A stretch of DNA of 64,000 nt from Aphanomyces cochlioides. Its lineage: Eukaryota; Oomycota; Saprolegniomycetes; Saprolegniales; Verrucalvaceae. The stretch's first letter is position 1. Each line of letters begins with the position of its first letter. The stretch lies in assembly GCA_019828595.1 (NCBI GenBank), contig JAHQRK010000012.1, positions 1,054,001-1,118,000 of the forward strand. The letters are read 5' to 3'. Below, piece by piece: positions 55,201 to 64,000 of this stretch. The translations under genes and the position numbers were made by a program. The notes under the pieces were generated by a model. It had not been told where the DNA came from. It saw nothing but the letters and a program-made list of their open reading frames with translations, and did no database searches.

Positions 55201-56113
55201 GACGAAAGATATTGCAGCGAGAGCACATATTTTTGATCGTCGGTCGATAAATACCCCATGACGGATGCCCATGAATAACTACAAAGCATGCAAGCTCCTC
55301 GAATTCGATTCAAAATCGCTGCGTACGTGTTGATGCGGCCAACGTAAAACCAAACGCATGCGACTAAATGCGCTAGAAAGAGCAAGAAGAGCAGGATTTT
55401 CACGAGCGCGATCACACTTTGGTTGGCAAATACCTCGACAATCACTTAGTCGTCGAATCGACAATTTGATCGTATACCTTTTCTTCGAATTGAGCAATCA
55501 TGGCGTTGATTTTACGAATGCGAACCAGCTTTAAAAGCCGCATTAGACGCAGTCCGCGCAATATCTTGGTCGATTGGAGCTCTGCAGTCGACGCCGAGGG
55601 CGTGATAAAGTTGACGATCGATTCAAATGGAATTGTGGAGGCCAAGTCGATGACAAACCATCCGCGCATGTACGACCGCGCGATTTCCCGCGAGTTGTAG
55701 TATACCAAACCACTTGCTGGATCCACGAGACCACATCGAAAGCTTAGAACGATATCAAGAAGAAAGCAAAGATCGATGAACGCTTCAAAGACCGCCATGA
55801 ATCCACTCGCATCGACGCCAAAGCTTATCCGCACAGGCACGGCGCATGTGGTATAGAGGACACAAAGCGCGAGCGCCAAATCCCATCGGATTTTCAAATC
55901 CGAGTGGGGATCCACCATGAACCGTGGTCGTGAATTAACATCTCTATGGCGCGGACACGACAGCGGTGTCGCTCGGACCATCCATCGACGAAGGTTACTC
56001 CAGAAAGACTTGGTCAGCAGCTCTCGTGCCTCTTCAACGGACGGCATCGACGCATTTAAACTGCAGGATGCATCGTCATGCATCACGCTTGGAGCTATCG
56101 CCTCTATCGCCAT
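52217..56113 (-). CDS. Channel B: paralogue of A, C-terminally truncated by a 4-bp duplication
   Basis: Exons: 56113-55478, 55433-55327, 55278-55176, 55131-54918, 54876-54773, 54721-54547, 54505-54426, 54381-54273, 54229-54084, 54043-53900, 53854-53396, 53350-53241, 53197-52894, 52850-52749, 52706-52598, 52553-52403, 52358-52217; 1064 aa. Nine exons from 54918 on have the same length as their partner in A. Both units keep S4 (GLRLMRLLKLVRIRK; RIFRVARLFKLIRLLK) and the filter TVGYGD. An extra intron (55477-55434) splits what is exon 1 in A. Intron 52597-52554 starts with GC. A tgactgac duplication at 52225-52232 shifts the frame in CNBD II and ends the protein about 120 residues early. The start is uncertain: the first ATG in frame was used. 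Confidence 0.75.
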
Positions 56114-56698
56114 CGACAAGTCGTCTCGTAGCGTCCACGACGCTGTGGATGTAACCGGCGACGATGGTTTCACATGTAACCGCTCGACAGTTACACTGGA
56201 GCGTCAGAGGCATGGCAGGAGACAGTCGAACGGAAAAAAATTCCAGCAATGTCAGCTCCATCTCGTTCCATGCAGCCTTTGGCAGTCTTCTCGACGGCCA
56301 AACGACCAGAGCGCAAGCTGTCGTCCATGGCCGGGCCGAATTTTCATCCAAGTCGATGCGTTTTTTTACTCTTGAGAGTCCGTCGTCGTCAAGGCATGAG
56401 CAGAGTTGTGATACGTTACGTTAAATATCGTAATGTACGGTATTACGTTACGTTATTTTGAATCGTATTACGATACGATATAATTATAACGTACTTCATT
56501 ACGTACGTTATTTTTTACCGTAATACCGTTTTACGTTATAAGGTATATTTACCAATTAATTTTATCATTTTAATGGATTTAAGTGGTAACATGAGGCTAA
56601 AATAATGCTTTTCACCATCAGCAACCCAGTCTCTTAATTCCCCAGCAAGCTAGACGCCCCACTAATCATAGACTAGCATATATAAAGTGATGCAATAG
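56114..56698. other. Upstream of channel B and a TACG-rich tract
   Basis: 56114-56400 may hold a short first exon (ATG near 56327 on the minus strand opens about 45 codons), but no clean splice to 56113 was found. 56405-56545 is built almost wholly from tacgtta, ttacg and cgtaat words, which pair with each other and can form many small hairpins. No gene. Confidence 0.4.
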
Positions 56699-56961
56699 TG
56701 TAACCGTGCCATGTCTGGCAGGTACATAAGATGAAGGCGCGGTCTGTGAACAGACCTGGCGCCCTGCAGTAGCGGTTCCCCGCGCTCTGCTGTGTGAACG
56801 ACTGGCCTTAGGAGGCCACAGAAGTTGAAGCTCCTAGCGAGGCTGTGCGATAGCCAACGAGAAACAAGATAGGAACAAGACTTAGGTTGCTTTAACTTTA
56901 ATTCACTCTTACACTTCAGTCGCAGTTCACGCGCGCCTGATATCCTCTGCGCCCGGTTACA
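56699..56961 (+). repeat. 5' LTR of element 2
   Basis: It begins tgtaaccgtg and ends cggttaca, 263 bp. It differs from the 3' LTR at three places (aagg/aggg, cagtag/caatag, cacgcgc/cacacgc). Confidence 0.95.
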
Positions 56962-56963
56962 CC

Positions 56964-56972
56964 TGGTAGCAC
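56964..56972 (+). promoter_or_regulatory. Primer-binding site of element 2
   Basis: tggtagcac lies two bases after the LTR, identical to the site in element 1 although the LTRs are unrelated. This points to the same tRNA primer. Confidence 0.72.
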
Positions 56973-56990
56973 TCTAGTTCGTCCAGGACC

Positions 56991-58128
56991 ATGGACGCTG
57001 CGCCCGCGACGTCGACAATCGACGTTTCCCACTTCTCACCCGAACAGCAAGCTACTCTCACCGAGCTGCTTCGCTTGATCCCCGAGAACATCGTTCGGGG
57101 ATTGTTCAGTGGGGTGAACCCTCAAGACCAGATCATGGTCATTGAGAGCTTCCGCCTGTATGGCGAAGCAACCGCGCAGTCAGCGGCCCATGCCGCTGCG
57201 CAACGCACTCAAGAAGAGGCGGCGTTGCTCTACGAAGCAGATCTGTTGAAGGCCACGGCAAAGATCGCCAGCCTTGAAGAGTCCAACAGGGACCTGGCTA
57301 GCCAAGCCAGACGATCCGAAAACCCCTCACCTGGAATTGACAACATCTTCATCGACTCCAGAGTGTCGCATGACCGACCTCTGAAGCTCGAAGTGTCAAA
57401 ATATGGCGGTGCTGCGGACGAGCACCTGTTCCGCTGGGTTTCCGAAGTGAAACTCGCCCTTCGTGCCCAGCTCGTAACGAACGAGACTGCGCGTTGCTTC
57501 CGCGCTATCCAACTTACAAGGACGGGCCCGGGACTGGGCCTACAACCTTCACATGTTGGACGACGAGGCTTTCCCCACGTTCCAAACCTTGATTGAACAA
57601 CTCAAGGAGCAGTACGTTCACTCGAACGTCGAAATGCGCTATCGCGCAAAGTTCAACCAAACCAAGCAAGGCAAGGGGACTATTCAGGAGTTTGTGAACG
57701 AACTTCGTTCCATCATCGGGTCCTTCGAGAACTCCTACAAGATCGACTAGATCGGTCGAGTCTCGGTCTTTATGTACGGCCTGAATCAAGGCCCAGCTCG
57801 TGACGAGCTTTTCCGTTTGCAGCCTCAAAGGTTCAATGAGGCAATCAGCATCGCGCTGAACACGGAACATTCGCGCGGCTTAGCGCGCTCTTCCGGCGGA
57901 TCCCCCGATGTCTCAGCGGACATGGAGATCTCGCGAATGGAAGCGGCCTCTGGTGAAGAGCGCCGCTGTTTCAATTGTGGCCAGACTGGTCACTTCGCAA
58001 GAAAATGTCCTCAGCCTTCGCAGGCGAGGAAAAACCCGAATTACTCCCCACACCGCTCGCGCGGTGGCGCCAATCGTGGGCGTGGGCGTGGCTACGGCCA
58101 TCGCCAGGGGAAAGAGAACTCCCAGTAG
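56991..58128 (+). pseudogene. Gag of element 2, one frameshift and one stop
   Basis: ATG 56991 (good context, ccATGG) opens MDAAPATSTIDVSHFSPEQQ. A helical region and the gag core follow (SKYGGAADEHLFRWVSEVKL). Near 57515 the frame changes: GRARDWAYNLHML continues in the frame of 57553-57750. TAG at 57748-57750 sits within KID-stop-IGRVSVFMYGL. The last part has the CCHC knuckle CFNCGQTGHFARKC and an Arg/Gly-rich tail to TAG 58128. The capsid is thus broken twice, unlike the intact pol. Confidence 0.82.
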
Positions 58129-61100
58129 GCGCGGGGCGACTTACTGGGACAACTCTAGGCTCTGATGAAGAGCGTTCCGGCATACCGCCTGTTCGTCAGA
58201 ACCTAGCCTCTGACACATTACTGTGTCAACTGGGACAGCATACTACGATGCTGCATGTCGAGATGCCCGTGGAGGGCTTCTCCCGAAAGCTCCGAGTCTT
58301 GATCGACTGTGGAGCGTCGAAGAATTTTGCCCGTCGACAGACGCTCGAAGAGAATGCGAGCCTCTATGCCGAGGTCGACAGCGGCACGTCTCTGACTGAG
58401 ACTGTGCGCGTCAAGTTGGGTGATGGGTCGGCAGTGACCGCACCCAAGAGATCAGTGCGCCTGTTAACACAGGTTGGCACGTTCAGTAGTCTGGAAGACT
58501 ACTTCGTTATAGACCTAGATGAGCGCTGGGACCTCATCCTAGGCATGGGCTGGTTGGAGAAACACCAGCCCTGCATAAACTGGCGGGCCACGACCATCCA
58601 TGAGGTCGGCCCCGACTTTCTCAAAAGCCATATGGGCATGGAGAGTAATGAGCCCATCCCCTCGACAGCTGGCGATGAGCAGTTAGCTACGCTGCGTCAG
58701 CTCCCGGCTACGGGAAAGTCGACACGCCAGGGCGGTCCTATGTCTTCCAAGGAAGATATCGGCCGTCAGGCCTTCAACAACACTTGGGCAAACACCCGAC
58801 GGACTGGGTTGCCTGTGTACAAGAGTAATGCCCAACGGACCGGGCTTAAAGTCTCCTTCGCGAGTGCACCGACGGACCGCGTGCACGGAGACGTGATTGT
58901 TGAAGAGGATGCGTTGGAGCGCAGTCCTATGCCGACGCTGCCCGTGTCTGGGCGCGTCTTTGTTGAAGATGTCATTTTGTCGCATTGCGACTTGACTGAG
59001 CTGCCGAAGACAGTTGAAGAAATATGCAAGCTCGAAGAGATGAGCTTTGCCGAGTTTAGAAGTGATCTGCGCTCTCAGCGCATCACCAGTATCGCAGTGA
59101 TACAGAATGTCGATGAGGTTGACCTCTATACGACGTCCGCGGAGGATCCGGACGTAGCTGGCGAGACACCGCCAGCACACTCTCGCGTATGGGATAGGCT
59201 CCGAACGAGCCCGTTTTACCCCCTCGTGAAGGAATACGAGGATATCTTCCCGGAGGAAGTTCCCGCGAGACTGCCCAAGGACAAGGGCGTGCGTCATGAG
59301 ATTGACTTGACGCCAGAGACAAAGTGGTGTGTCACTCGACAGTGGCCACTACCACGTGAGCAAGTCGAGTTCATCGACTCATTCTTCGCTGCACGCAAGA
59401 AGGCGGGGCACGTACGGGAGAGTACGTCGCCACACTCGAGTCCGACCTTCTGCGTCAAGAAGCCTAGCGGCTCTTGGCGAATCGTTCATGCTTACAACAA
59501 GCTGAACGCAGCCACCATCCCGGCGCAAACGCCGATTCCCAGGAAAGATGTCATCATTGACAGCATGGGTGGCTCGACGATCTTTTCAACGATCGATCTG
59601 CGCGATGGATTCTATCAAATCCTCATGCGCGCACGTGACATTCCCAAGACAGCTGTCTCGACGCCATCGGGCATGCTGTGGGAGTGGCTGGTGATGCCAC
59701 AAGGGATCGCTAATGCCCCAGCGACCTTCAACCGAATGGTCACGCAAAAGTTGCGCCCGCTGCGCGACTTTGCGCCGTCATACTTCGACGGCATATACGT
59801 GCACAGCCGTGCAGACAAGAATCGCACCGACGTGCAAGTCCATTTTGGACACCTGCGGCAGGTCTTTCAGACGCTGCGAGATGCAGGATTGTATGCCAAC
59901 TTACAGAAGTGTATGTTCGGCGTTGCAGAAATACCCGTACTCGGGGAGTACGTTGGTATCAATGGATGTCGGCCAGACCCGGCCAAAGTCACCACGATCA
60001 CAACTTGGCCTGTCCCGGCCACTGTGACAGAGCTCCGCAGCTGGCTTGGTCTTGCGACCTACCTACACAAGTTTTCAAAGAACTTTGCCGACATCGCAAC
60101 GCCGCTGACGCGGCTACTAATGAAGGATGTCCAGTGGGACTGGACACAAGAATGTCAAGAGGCTTTTGACGGCATCAAAGCCAGCCTCACGCAAGCGCCG
60201 ATCCTGGCGTTGCCTGACTTCAATCGACCGTTCTCGGTCGTCTGTGATGCATCTATGCGAGCAATAGGTTGCTGCCTCATGCAAAAGGACGACGAGGGTC
60301 GTGACCGACCCGTCTCCTATCAGTCACGGCAGCTGCGCGCTGCTGAGCGCAACTATCCGGTCCATGACCTAGAATTACTGGCGATGAAAAACGCCTTGGT
60401 CAAATTCCGCATCTACCTTCTCGGCTCGAAGCCGTTTACGGTATACACGGATCACGCGTCCTTACGGACTGCTGTGAACTCGCCGCACATCTCTGACCGG
60501 ATGGCCAGGTGGCTCGCGTTTTTCGCGGAATACAACATGACTGTTGAGTACAAACCAGGTCGTACCAACGTCATTGCAGACGCGCTGTCGCGCCGTCCAG
60601 CGGAGGAGGAACCTCCCTGCCTGTCTGCCCTATCCGAAGTCCGTTCGGACTTGTTTGATCGCATTCGAGGAGCGTACAGCCTCGATCATGCCCTTCGCCG
60701 GACGATTGATGCCATTACCGCTGGCAAATCGCTTTCCACCAAGGTAGTCCAGATCGAACGTTTCACTTTCCACGACGATTTGTTGTGGTATTCAGTCACT
60801 CCGGGGGACGCCCCACGAGTGGCTGTGCCGTGCGACCCGACCCTCCGTGCGGAGATCATCCGCGAATTTCACGACACCCCGAGCGGCGGCCATTTTGGCC
60901 GCGAGAAGACATATCTGTCCGTCGCCCGTTCATTTTGGTGGCCTCGCCTGTATAAGGCGGTGGCACGTTTTGTCGCATCGTGTGGCGTATGTCAGGCCGT
61001 CAAGGCCGCCCCACACTCACAGGCTCCGCTACAGAGCCTCGACGTCCCACTGGAACTGTGGGAGTCCGTCAGCATGGACTTCATTTTTGGCTTGCCCAGT

Positions 61101-62648
61101 GACAAGTCGGGCAATACGGGTATCTTCACCCTTGTCGATCGCGCATCCAAGTACCTGATCGCGCTGCCTATTAAGGCATCCGTTACGGCGGAGCAGTCAG
61201 CTCGCCTTTTCTTTGACAACGTCTATTGTCATTTTGGACTCCCGTCCAGTATCGTCTCGGATCGAGACCCTCGGTTTACGTCCCATTTTTGGCGAGCGCT
61301 GTTCGCGCTCTGCGGGACGACGTTAAACATGTCCAGCTCGGACCATCCTGAGTCTGATGGTCAGACCGAACGCGCGAATCGCGTTCTCGAAGACATCCTT
61401 CGAAGCTATGCCTTGTCTAGTCCGAAAACATGGAGTTCCATGTTGCCAACAGCGTGTTTTGCCTACAACACGTCCGTACATGCGTCCACGGGCTTTACGC
61501 CCTTCTACGCGGTGCATCTGAAGCACCCGCGACTCCCCTCGGACGTGGACCGTCCTGTTCTAAGTGTGGGAGGAATCTCCGATGATGTTCCGCGGCGAAC
61601 AGCCGCTTCTGTCGAACATTTCGCGTCGTCACGCGAATCATTGCTACTACGCCTACGCGAGAATATCGCCAGTGCTCAAGCGAAACAGGCCCGCCAGGCC
61701 AACAAACACAACCGAGGAAATGCAAATGTGTATTCGGTTAGCGACCTAGTCTACGTGCATCGATCGGTCGTGAAAGGACCTAGCGGCCCTTCGAAGCTTC
61801 GCTGCCCTTGGTTGGGGCCGTTCCCTATTCGAAACGTTATTAGTCCAGTGGACTACGAGCTCGAACTGGCCGATGACTGGGACATCCATCCCGTCATCTA
61901 CACGGGCAAGCTCAAGAGACACATACCTCAGGATGCGGTTACTCCTTCTTCAGTTCCTCAAACGGAACGTAGTCCTGTTGGATCTTCGAGTAGAGCGCTT
62001 GAAGATGCGCGTCCACACGATCTCTCTCCTTCGCGAGACGCTCAACAAGTAGCTCGAGCTCCGAGCTCTTCTTGTAAAAACATTCGCGGTGAACATCCAT
62101 CGCGCGGGCCCAGTTCTTCAAGCCCCCGGCGGTCGCCGCGTGTTGCTCGCAGAGCTTCGACATCTTCTCGAAGCGCGATTGCAAGTCGCGACGCTTCTCG
62201 CGCTCAGTCTGGAGCTCATCTTGAAGGTCCTGAAGCCGACCTTCAAACTCCTGTTCGGAGTGACCAAGTTGGCGGGTCAGCTCCGCAACTTCATCACGCA
62301 GCTGGTACAGATCTTCGTCCAGCGCATATCGCGGGCGGTCCCGACTTGGACTACGCCCCGCCTCTCGGCGCGAACGTTTCGCCTCAGGCTCGGTCGAGCG
62401 AGAGCGAGAACGAGGGGCACGATGACGGCGCGCGGATTGTCGCGCAGCGCTGGGGCCAGCACGGCCGCGAGTATCGCCTCCCGGCGCAAAATTCGGAGGC
62501 GGCTCCTACGGACACATGGGTGAGAGAAGCGGACCTTGGTCCAGACTCACATAGACTACTCTCAGCTTTTGGTACGCGACAGCGATCGCTCCGACGGTCT
62601 CAGCAGCGAGGCGTACCTTCAAGCCATGGCACTCACGCGCAAAATTAA
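57975..62648 (+). CDS. Pol polyprotein of element 2 (protease-RT-RNase H-integrase)
   Basis: A continuous frame overlaps gag by about 150 nt in the -1 frame, suggesting frameshift expression. Protease: LIDCGASKNFARR near 58300. RT: FSTIDLRDGFYQI, then SYFDGIYVHS at 59778-59807, where the family has YxDD. RNase H: VVCDASMRAIGCCLMQ. Integrase: HHCC zinc finger (HDTPSGGHFGRE ... CGVCQA), core D,D,E in SMDFIFGLP, VSDRDPRFTSHFW and SDHPESDGQTERANR. It ends with a KLKRHIPQD link after HPVIYTG. The stretch beyond about 61950 is open but probably not real Pol, because the antisense ORF lies there. The protein would copy and insert the element, if RT worked. Confidence 0.85.
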   Translation: MWPDWSLRKKMSSAFAGEEKPELLPTPLARWRQSWAWAWLRPSPGERELPVGAGRLTGTTLGSDEERSGIPPVRQNLASDTLLCQLGQHTTMLHVEMPVEGFSRKLRVLIDCGASKNFARRQTLEENASLYAEVDSGTSLTETVRVKLGDGSAVTAPKRSVRLLTQVGTFSSLEDYFVIDLDERWDLILGMGWLEKHQPCINWRATTIHEVGPDFLKSHMGMESNEPIPSTAGDEQLATLRQLPATGKSTRQGGPMSSKEDIGRQAFNNTWANTRRTGLPVYKSNAQRTGLKVSFASAPTDRVHGDVIVEEDALERSPMPTLPVSGRVFVEDVILSHCDLTELPKTVEEICKLEEMSFAEFRSDLRSQRITSIAVIQNVDEVDLYTTSAEDPDVAGETPPAHSRVWDRLRTSPFYPLVKEYEDIFPEEVPARLPKDKGVRHEIDLTPETKWCVTRQWPLPREQVEFIDSFFAARKKAGHVRESTSPHSSPTFCVKKPSGSWRIVHAYNKLNAATIPAQTPIPRKDVIIDSMGGSTIFSTIDLRDGFYQILMRARDIPKTAVSTPSGMLWEWLVMPQGIANAPATFNRMVTQKLRPLRDFAPSYFDGIYVHSRADKNRTDVQVHFGHLRQVFQTLRDAGLYANLQKCMFGVAEIPVLGEYVGINGCRPDPAKVTTITTWPVPATVTELRSWLGLATYLHKFSKNFADIATPLTRLLMKDVQWDWTQECQEAFDGIKASLTQAPILALPDFNRPFSVVCDASMRAIGCCLMQKDDEGRDRPVSYQSRQLRAAERNYPVHDLELLAMKNALVKFRIYLLGSKPFTVYTDHASLRTAVNSPHISDRMARWLAFFAEYNMTVEYKPGRTNVIADALSRRPAEEEPPCLSALSEVRSDLFDRIRGAYSLDHALRRTIDAITAGKSLSTKVVQIERFTFHDDLLWYSVTPGDAPRVAVPCDPTLRAEIIREFHDTPSGGHFGREKTYLSVARSFWWPRLYKAVARFVASCGVCQAVKAAPHSQAPLQSLDVPLELWESVSMDFIFGLPSDKSGNTGIFTLVDRASKYLIALPIKASVTAEQSARLFFDNVYCHFGLPSSIVSDRDPRFTSHFWRALFALCGTTLNMSSSDHPESDGQTERANRVLEDILRSYALSSPKTWSSMLPTACFAYNTSVHASTGFTPFYAVHLKHPRLPSDVDRPVLSVGGISDDVPRRTAASVEHFASSRESLLLRLRENIASAQAKQARQANKHNRGNANVYSVSDLVYVHRSVVKGPSGPSKLRCPWLGPFPIRNVISPVDYELELADDWDIHPVIYTGKLKRHIPQDAVTPSSVPQTERSPVGSSSRALEDARPHDLSPSRDAQQVARAPSSSCKNIRGEHPSRGPSSSSPRRSPRVARRASTSSRSAIASRDASRAQSGAHLEGPEADLQTPVRSDQVGGSAPQLHHAAGTDLRPAHIAGGPDLDYAPPLGANVSPQARSSESENEGHDDGARIVAQRWGQHGREYRLPAQNSEAAPTDTWVREADLGPDSHRLLSAFGTRQRSLRRSQQRGVPSSHGTHAQN

Positions 62649-63213
62649 CAACACGCCCTTGGAACTTAGCGTAGTTGTGGGGCCACGTCGTGGTGTCGAG
62701 CGAAATACGCGCCAGCATTCGGTTGGCCCAGATGGCCACGTACTCAAATTTAGTTTCGTCCCGCAAGGGAGAAACAGGAACAAACGCGCGCATACCACCA
62801 AAGCGGCGCTGGTCTTGTCGGATCGAAGGCCATTCGGCCATATCGACGATGACGGGGTTGCAGGTTTCCCACAAAGTTACTGCAAAGGCAACCCCCGCCG
62901 CAAAATCACTTTTAGAATCGCCGCGCAGGCGAGAAGGCAATTGCGCCAACAAATCTCGAAACTTGCCCGGATCGGGCGTGCCACTGCGAGAGGCTGCAAA
63001 GCCTGACATTTGATCAAAGGTCAGATCGCATCCTGTGTCGGATGCCTGACAACGCGCGTGGACACCACCGCCAAGTCGAGTTTGGCCCTCCCGGATCCAA
63101 AGGTTCTCAAGGTACTTGGCGCGCCCCTGCGCCGGCGCTGCGCTTTGCTCGCGCCAGCCCAGATCGGGCGAGGGCGGTGTGTACTCGTAATCGACCTCTT
63201 CGTCGGCGTACAT
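61939..63213 (-). CDS. Antisense ORF between pol and 3' LTR of element 2 (one internal TAG)
   Basis: From ATG 63213 (MYADEEVDYEYTPPSPDLGW) the minus frame is open to TAG 62506-62508 and then in the same frame to a stop at 61939, about 424 codons with one stop. The first part has an unrecognised globular region (DLLAQLPSRLRGDSKSDFAA, EYVAIWANRMLARISLDTTT, YAKFQGRVVNFARECHGLK). The second part is Arg/Ser-rich, then a long coiled coil (LQDLQDELQTEREKRRDLQS, SSELELLVERLAKERDRVD). Codon structure and domain-like layout argue that this strand, not the plus strand, is coding here. Antisense ORFs at this place are known from some plant gypsy elements. Its role is unknown. Confidence 0.6.
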
Positions 63214-63363
63214 TTTTGAAAATGTTCCTGATTGGCTCAGCAAGAGCCAATGTGATAGTTGGAACACACCAGTTGCAGTTCAGACGGGACTGTGAAGGGA
63301 TTACCCCCAGCGAGGGAGGCATCTCTGCAAAGCTTACGGGCTTTCGCCCTAAGTGTGGGATGA

Positions 63364-63626
63364 TGTAACCGTGCCATGTCTGGCAGGTACATAAGATGAG
63401 GGCGCGGTCTGTGAACAGACCTGGCGCCCTGCAATAGCGGTTCCCCGCGCTCTGCTGTGTGAACGACTGGCCTTAGGAGGCCACAGAAGTTGAAGCTCCT
63501 AGCGAGGCTGTGCGATAGCCAACGAGAAACAAGATAGGAACAAGACTTAGGTTGCTTTAACTTTAATTCACTCTTACACTTCAGTCGCAGTTCACACGCG
63601 CCTGATATCCTCTGCGCCCGGTTACA
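63364..63626 (+). repeat. 3' LTR of element 2
   Basis: 263 bp, tgtaaccgtg to cggttaca. A short purine-rich stretch (gtgggatga) directly precedes it and probably serves as polypurine tract. Confidence 0.95.
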
Positions 63627-63631
63627 AATAG

Positions 63632-64000
63632 AGTGTGTAGTATCATGTAATCGAGCATTCTGCAATAATCAAGGAAAGGTTATATACTACCCAGTAATTT
63701 AAAGCTGCTGATGGAGTTCTTGTCCATAAATGAATGACAGCACAATTCGTCCTGTACATGTGCAGTGCACCCAAACTTCTCCATGGTGTCGAAAGCGCAT
63801 AGCCCAATATCGCGTGCAGAAAGCAATCCTACCTTCATCACACTTAAGTTGTCCACTCTGACGCCGTTCATTGTGTAGTTATATTGTAACTACACAGGTG
63901 ACGAACTCATCATGATCACGTTTGGCATCCAGCAACTCGCCTACATCAACAGAGATCGCTCAGTCCACACATGGACTTCATCTTGTGAATAGATTTTGGC
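63632..64000. other. Right flank of element 2, no gene seen
   Basis: Only a 63-codon minus frame (63680-63871) with no features. The original flank resumes directly after the target duplication. Confidence 0.4.

Larger units (their letters stand above)
56694..63631 (+). mobile_element. Ty3/gypsy LTR retrotransposon (element 2), complete with target duplication
   Basis: The element runs 56699-63626, flanked by aatag at 56694-56698 and 63627-63631, a perfect 5-bp target duplication. The LTRs are 263 bp each, with three differences. The order LTR, PBS, gag with CCHC knuckle, long pol (protease, RT, RNase H, integrase), an antisense ORF, LTR shows a gypsy-type element. It inserted recently, judging from the LTRs. 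Gag carries a frameshift and a stop, and RT has a changed catalytic box, so this copy is not expected to move by itself. Confidence 0.95.

Noticed and set aside
61950..62648. C-terminal 230 codons of the element 2 pol frame as a real Pol extension
   Set aside because: They follow the normal end of integrase and consist of Ser/Arg/Pro-rich sequence that mirrors the antisense ORF; the minus strand has the better protein-like structure. Kept within the pol coordinates only because no stop occurs.

Overview
The window looks like nuclear DNA of an oomycete, most probably a saprolegnialean such as Aphanomyces. This is an inference from gene content. It carries secreted subtilisin-like proteases in tandem, a START-FYVE-type protein, fused cyclic-nucleotide-domain potassium channels, hemerythrin-like proteins, and genes cut by very short GT-AG introns (34-55 nt). 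It also carries a dense mix of Ty3/gypsy, LINE, Harbinger, piggyBac, mariner, pogo/Tigger and IS630-type elements. I see no bacterial operon structure, no CRISPR array, and no rRNA or tRNA gene I could support.

Layout. 1-5999: a Ty3/gypsy chromodomain retrotransposon whose 5' LTR is cut by the window edge; its LTRs are identical but gag-pol is broken. 6000-17450: a nested transposon graveyard. A Harbinger element (Myb/SANT gene plus DDE transposase) is split by a LINE with a 17-bp target duplication and by a piggyBac-type element, which itself contains a mariner. A second piggyBac remnant and a short MITE follow. 17450-19000: nothing recognisable apart from one short open segment. 19004-32056: three intact secreted S8 subtilisins, all on the minus strand, plus the dead 3' end of a fourth. 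They are separated by pogo/Tigger transposase wrecks and a broken DNA/RNA nuclease gene. 32600-35001: a truncated gag-protease retroelement on the minus strand. 35483-37117: a long imperfect palindrome.

38304-43658: three hemerythrin (HHE) paralogues on the plus strand, the third with an in-frame stop, with a two-gene IS630-type transposon between the second and third. 43728-47058: two intron-rich minus-strand genes, a START-FYVE protein (4 exons, 396 aa) and an 8-exon gene of unknown function (374 aa). 47411-56113: two convergent paralogous channel genes, each encoding two complete 6-TM potassium-channel/CNBD units in one polypeptide. Copy A is intact (17 exons, 1242 aa). Copy B has a 4-bp duplication that truncates its C-terminus. 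56699-63626: a young complete Ty3/gypsy element with 263-bp LTRs and a perfect 5-bp target duplication. It has an unusual antisense ORF, and a mutated YxDD box in its reverse transcriptase.

The host genes do not form a pathway: they are secreted proteases, small iron-binding proteins, a lipid/membrane adaptor and ion channels. The shared theme is local duplication (proteases, hemerythrins, channels) in a transposon-rich region, with some copies decaying and some apparently exchanging sequence. All exon joins were worked out by eye from splice signals, frame and paralogue comparison, and have not been tested against transcripts.
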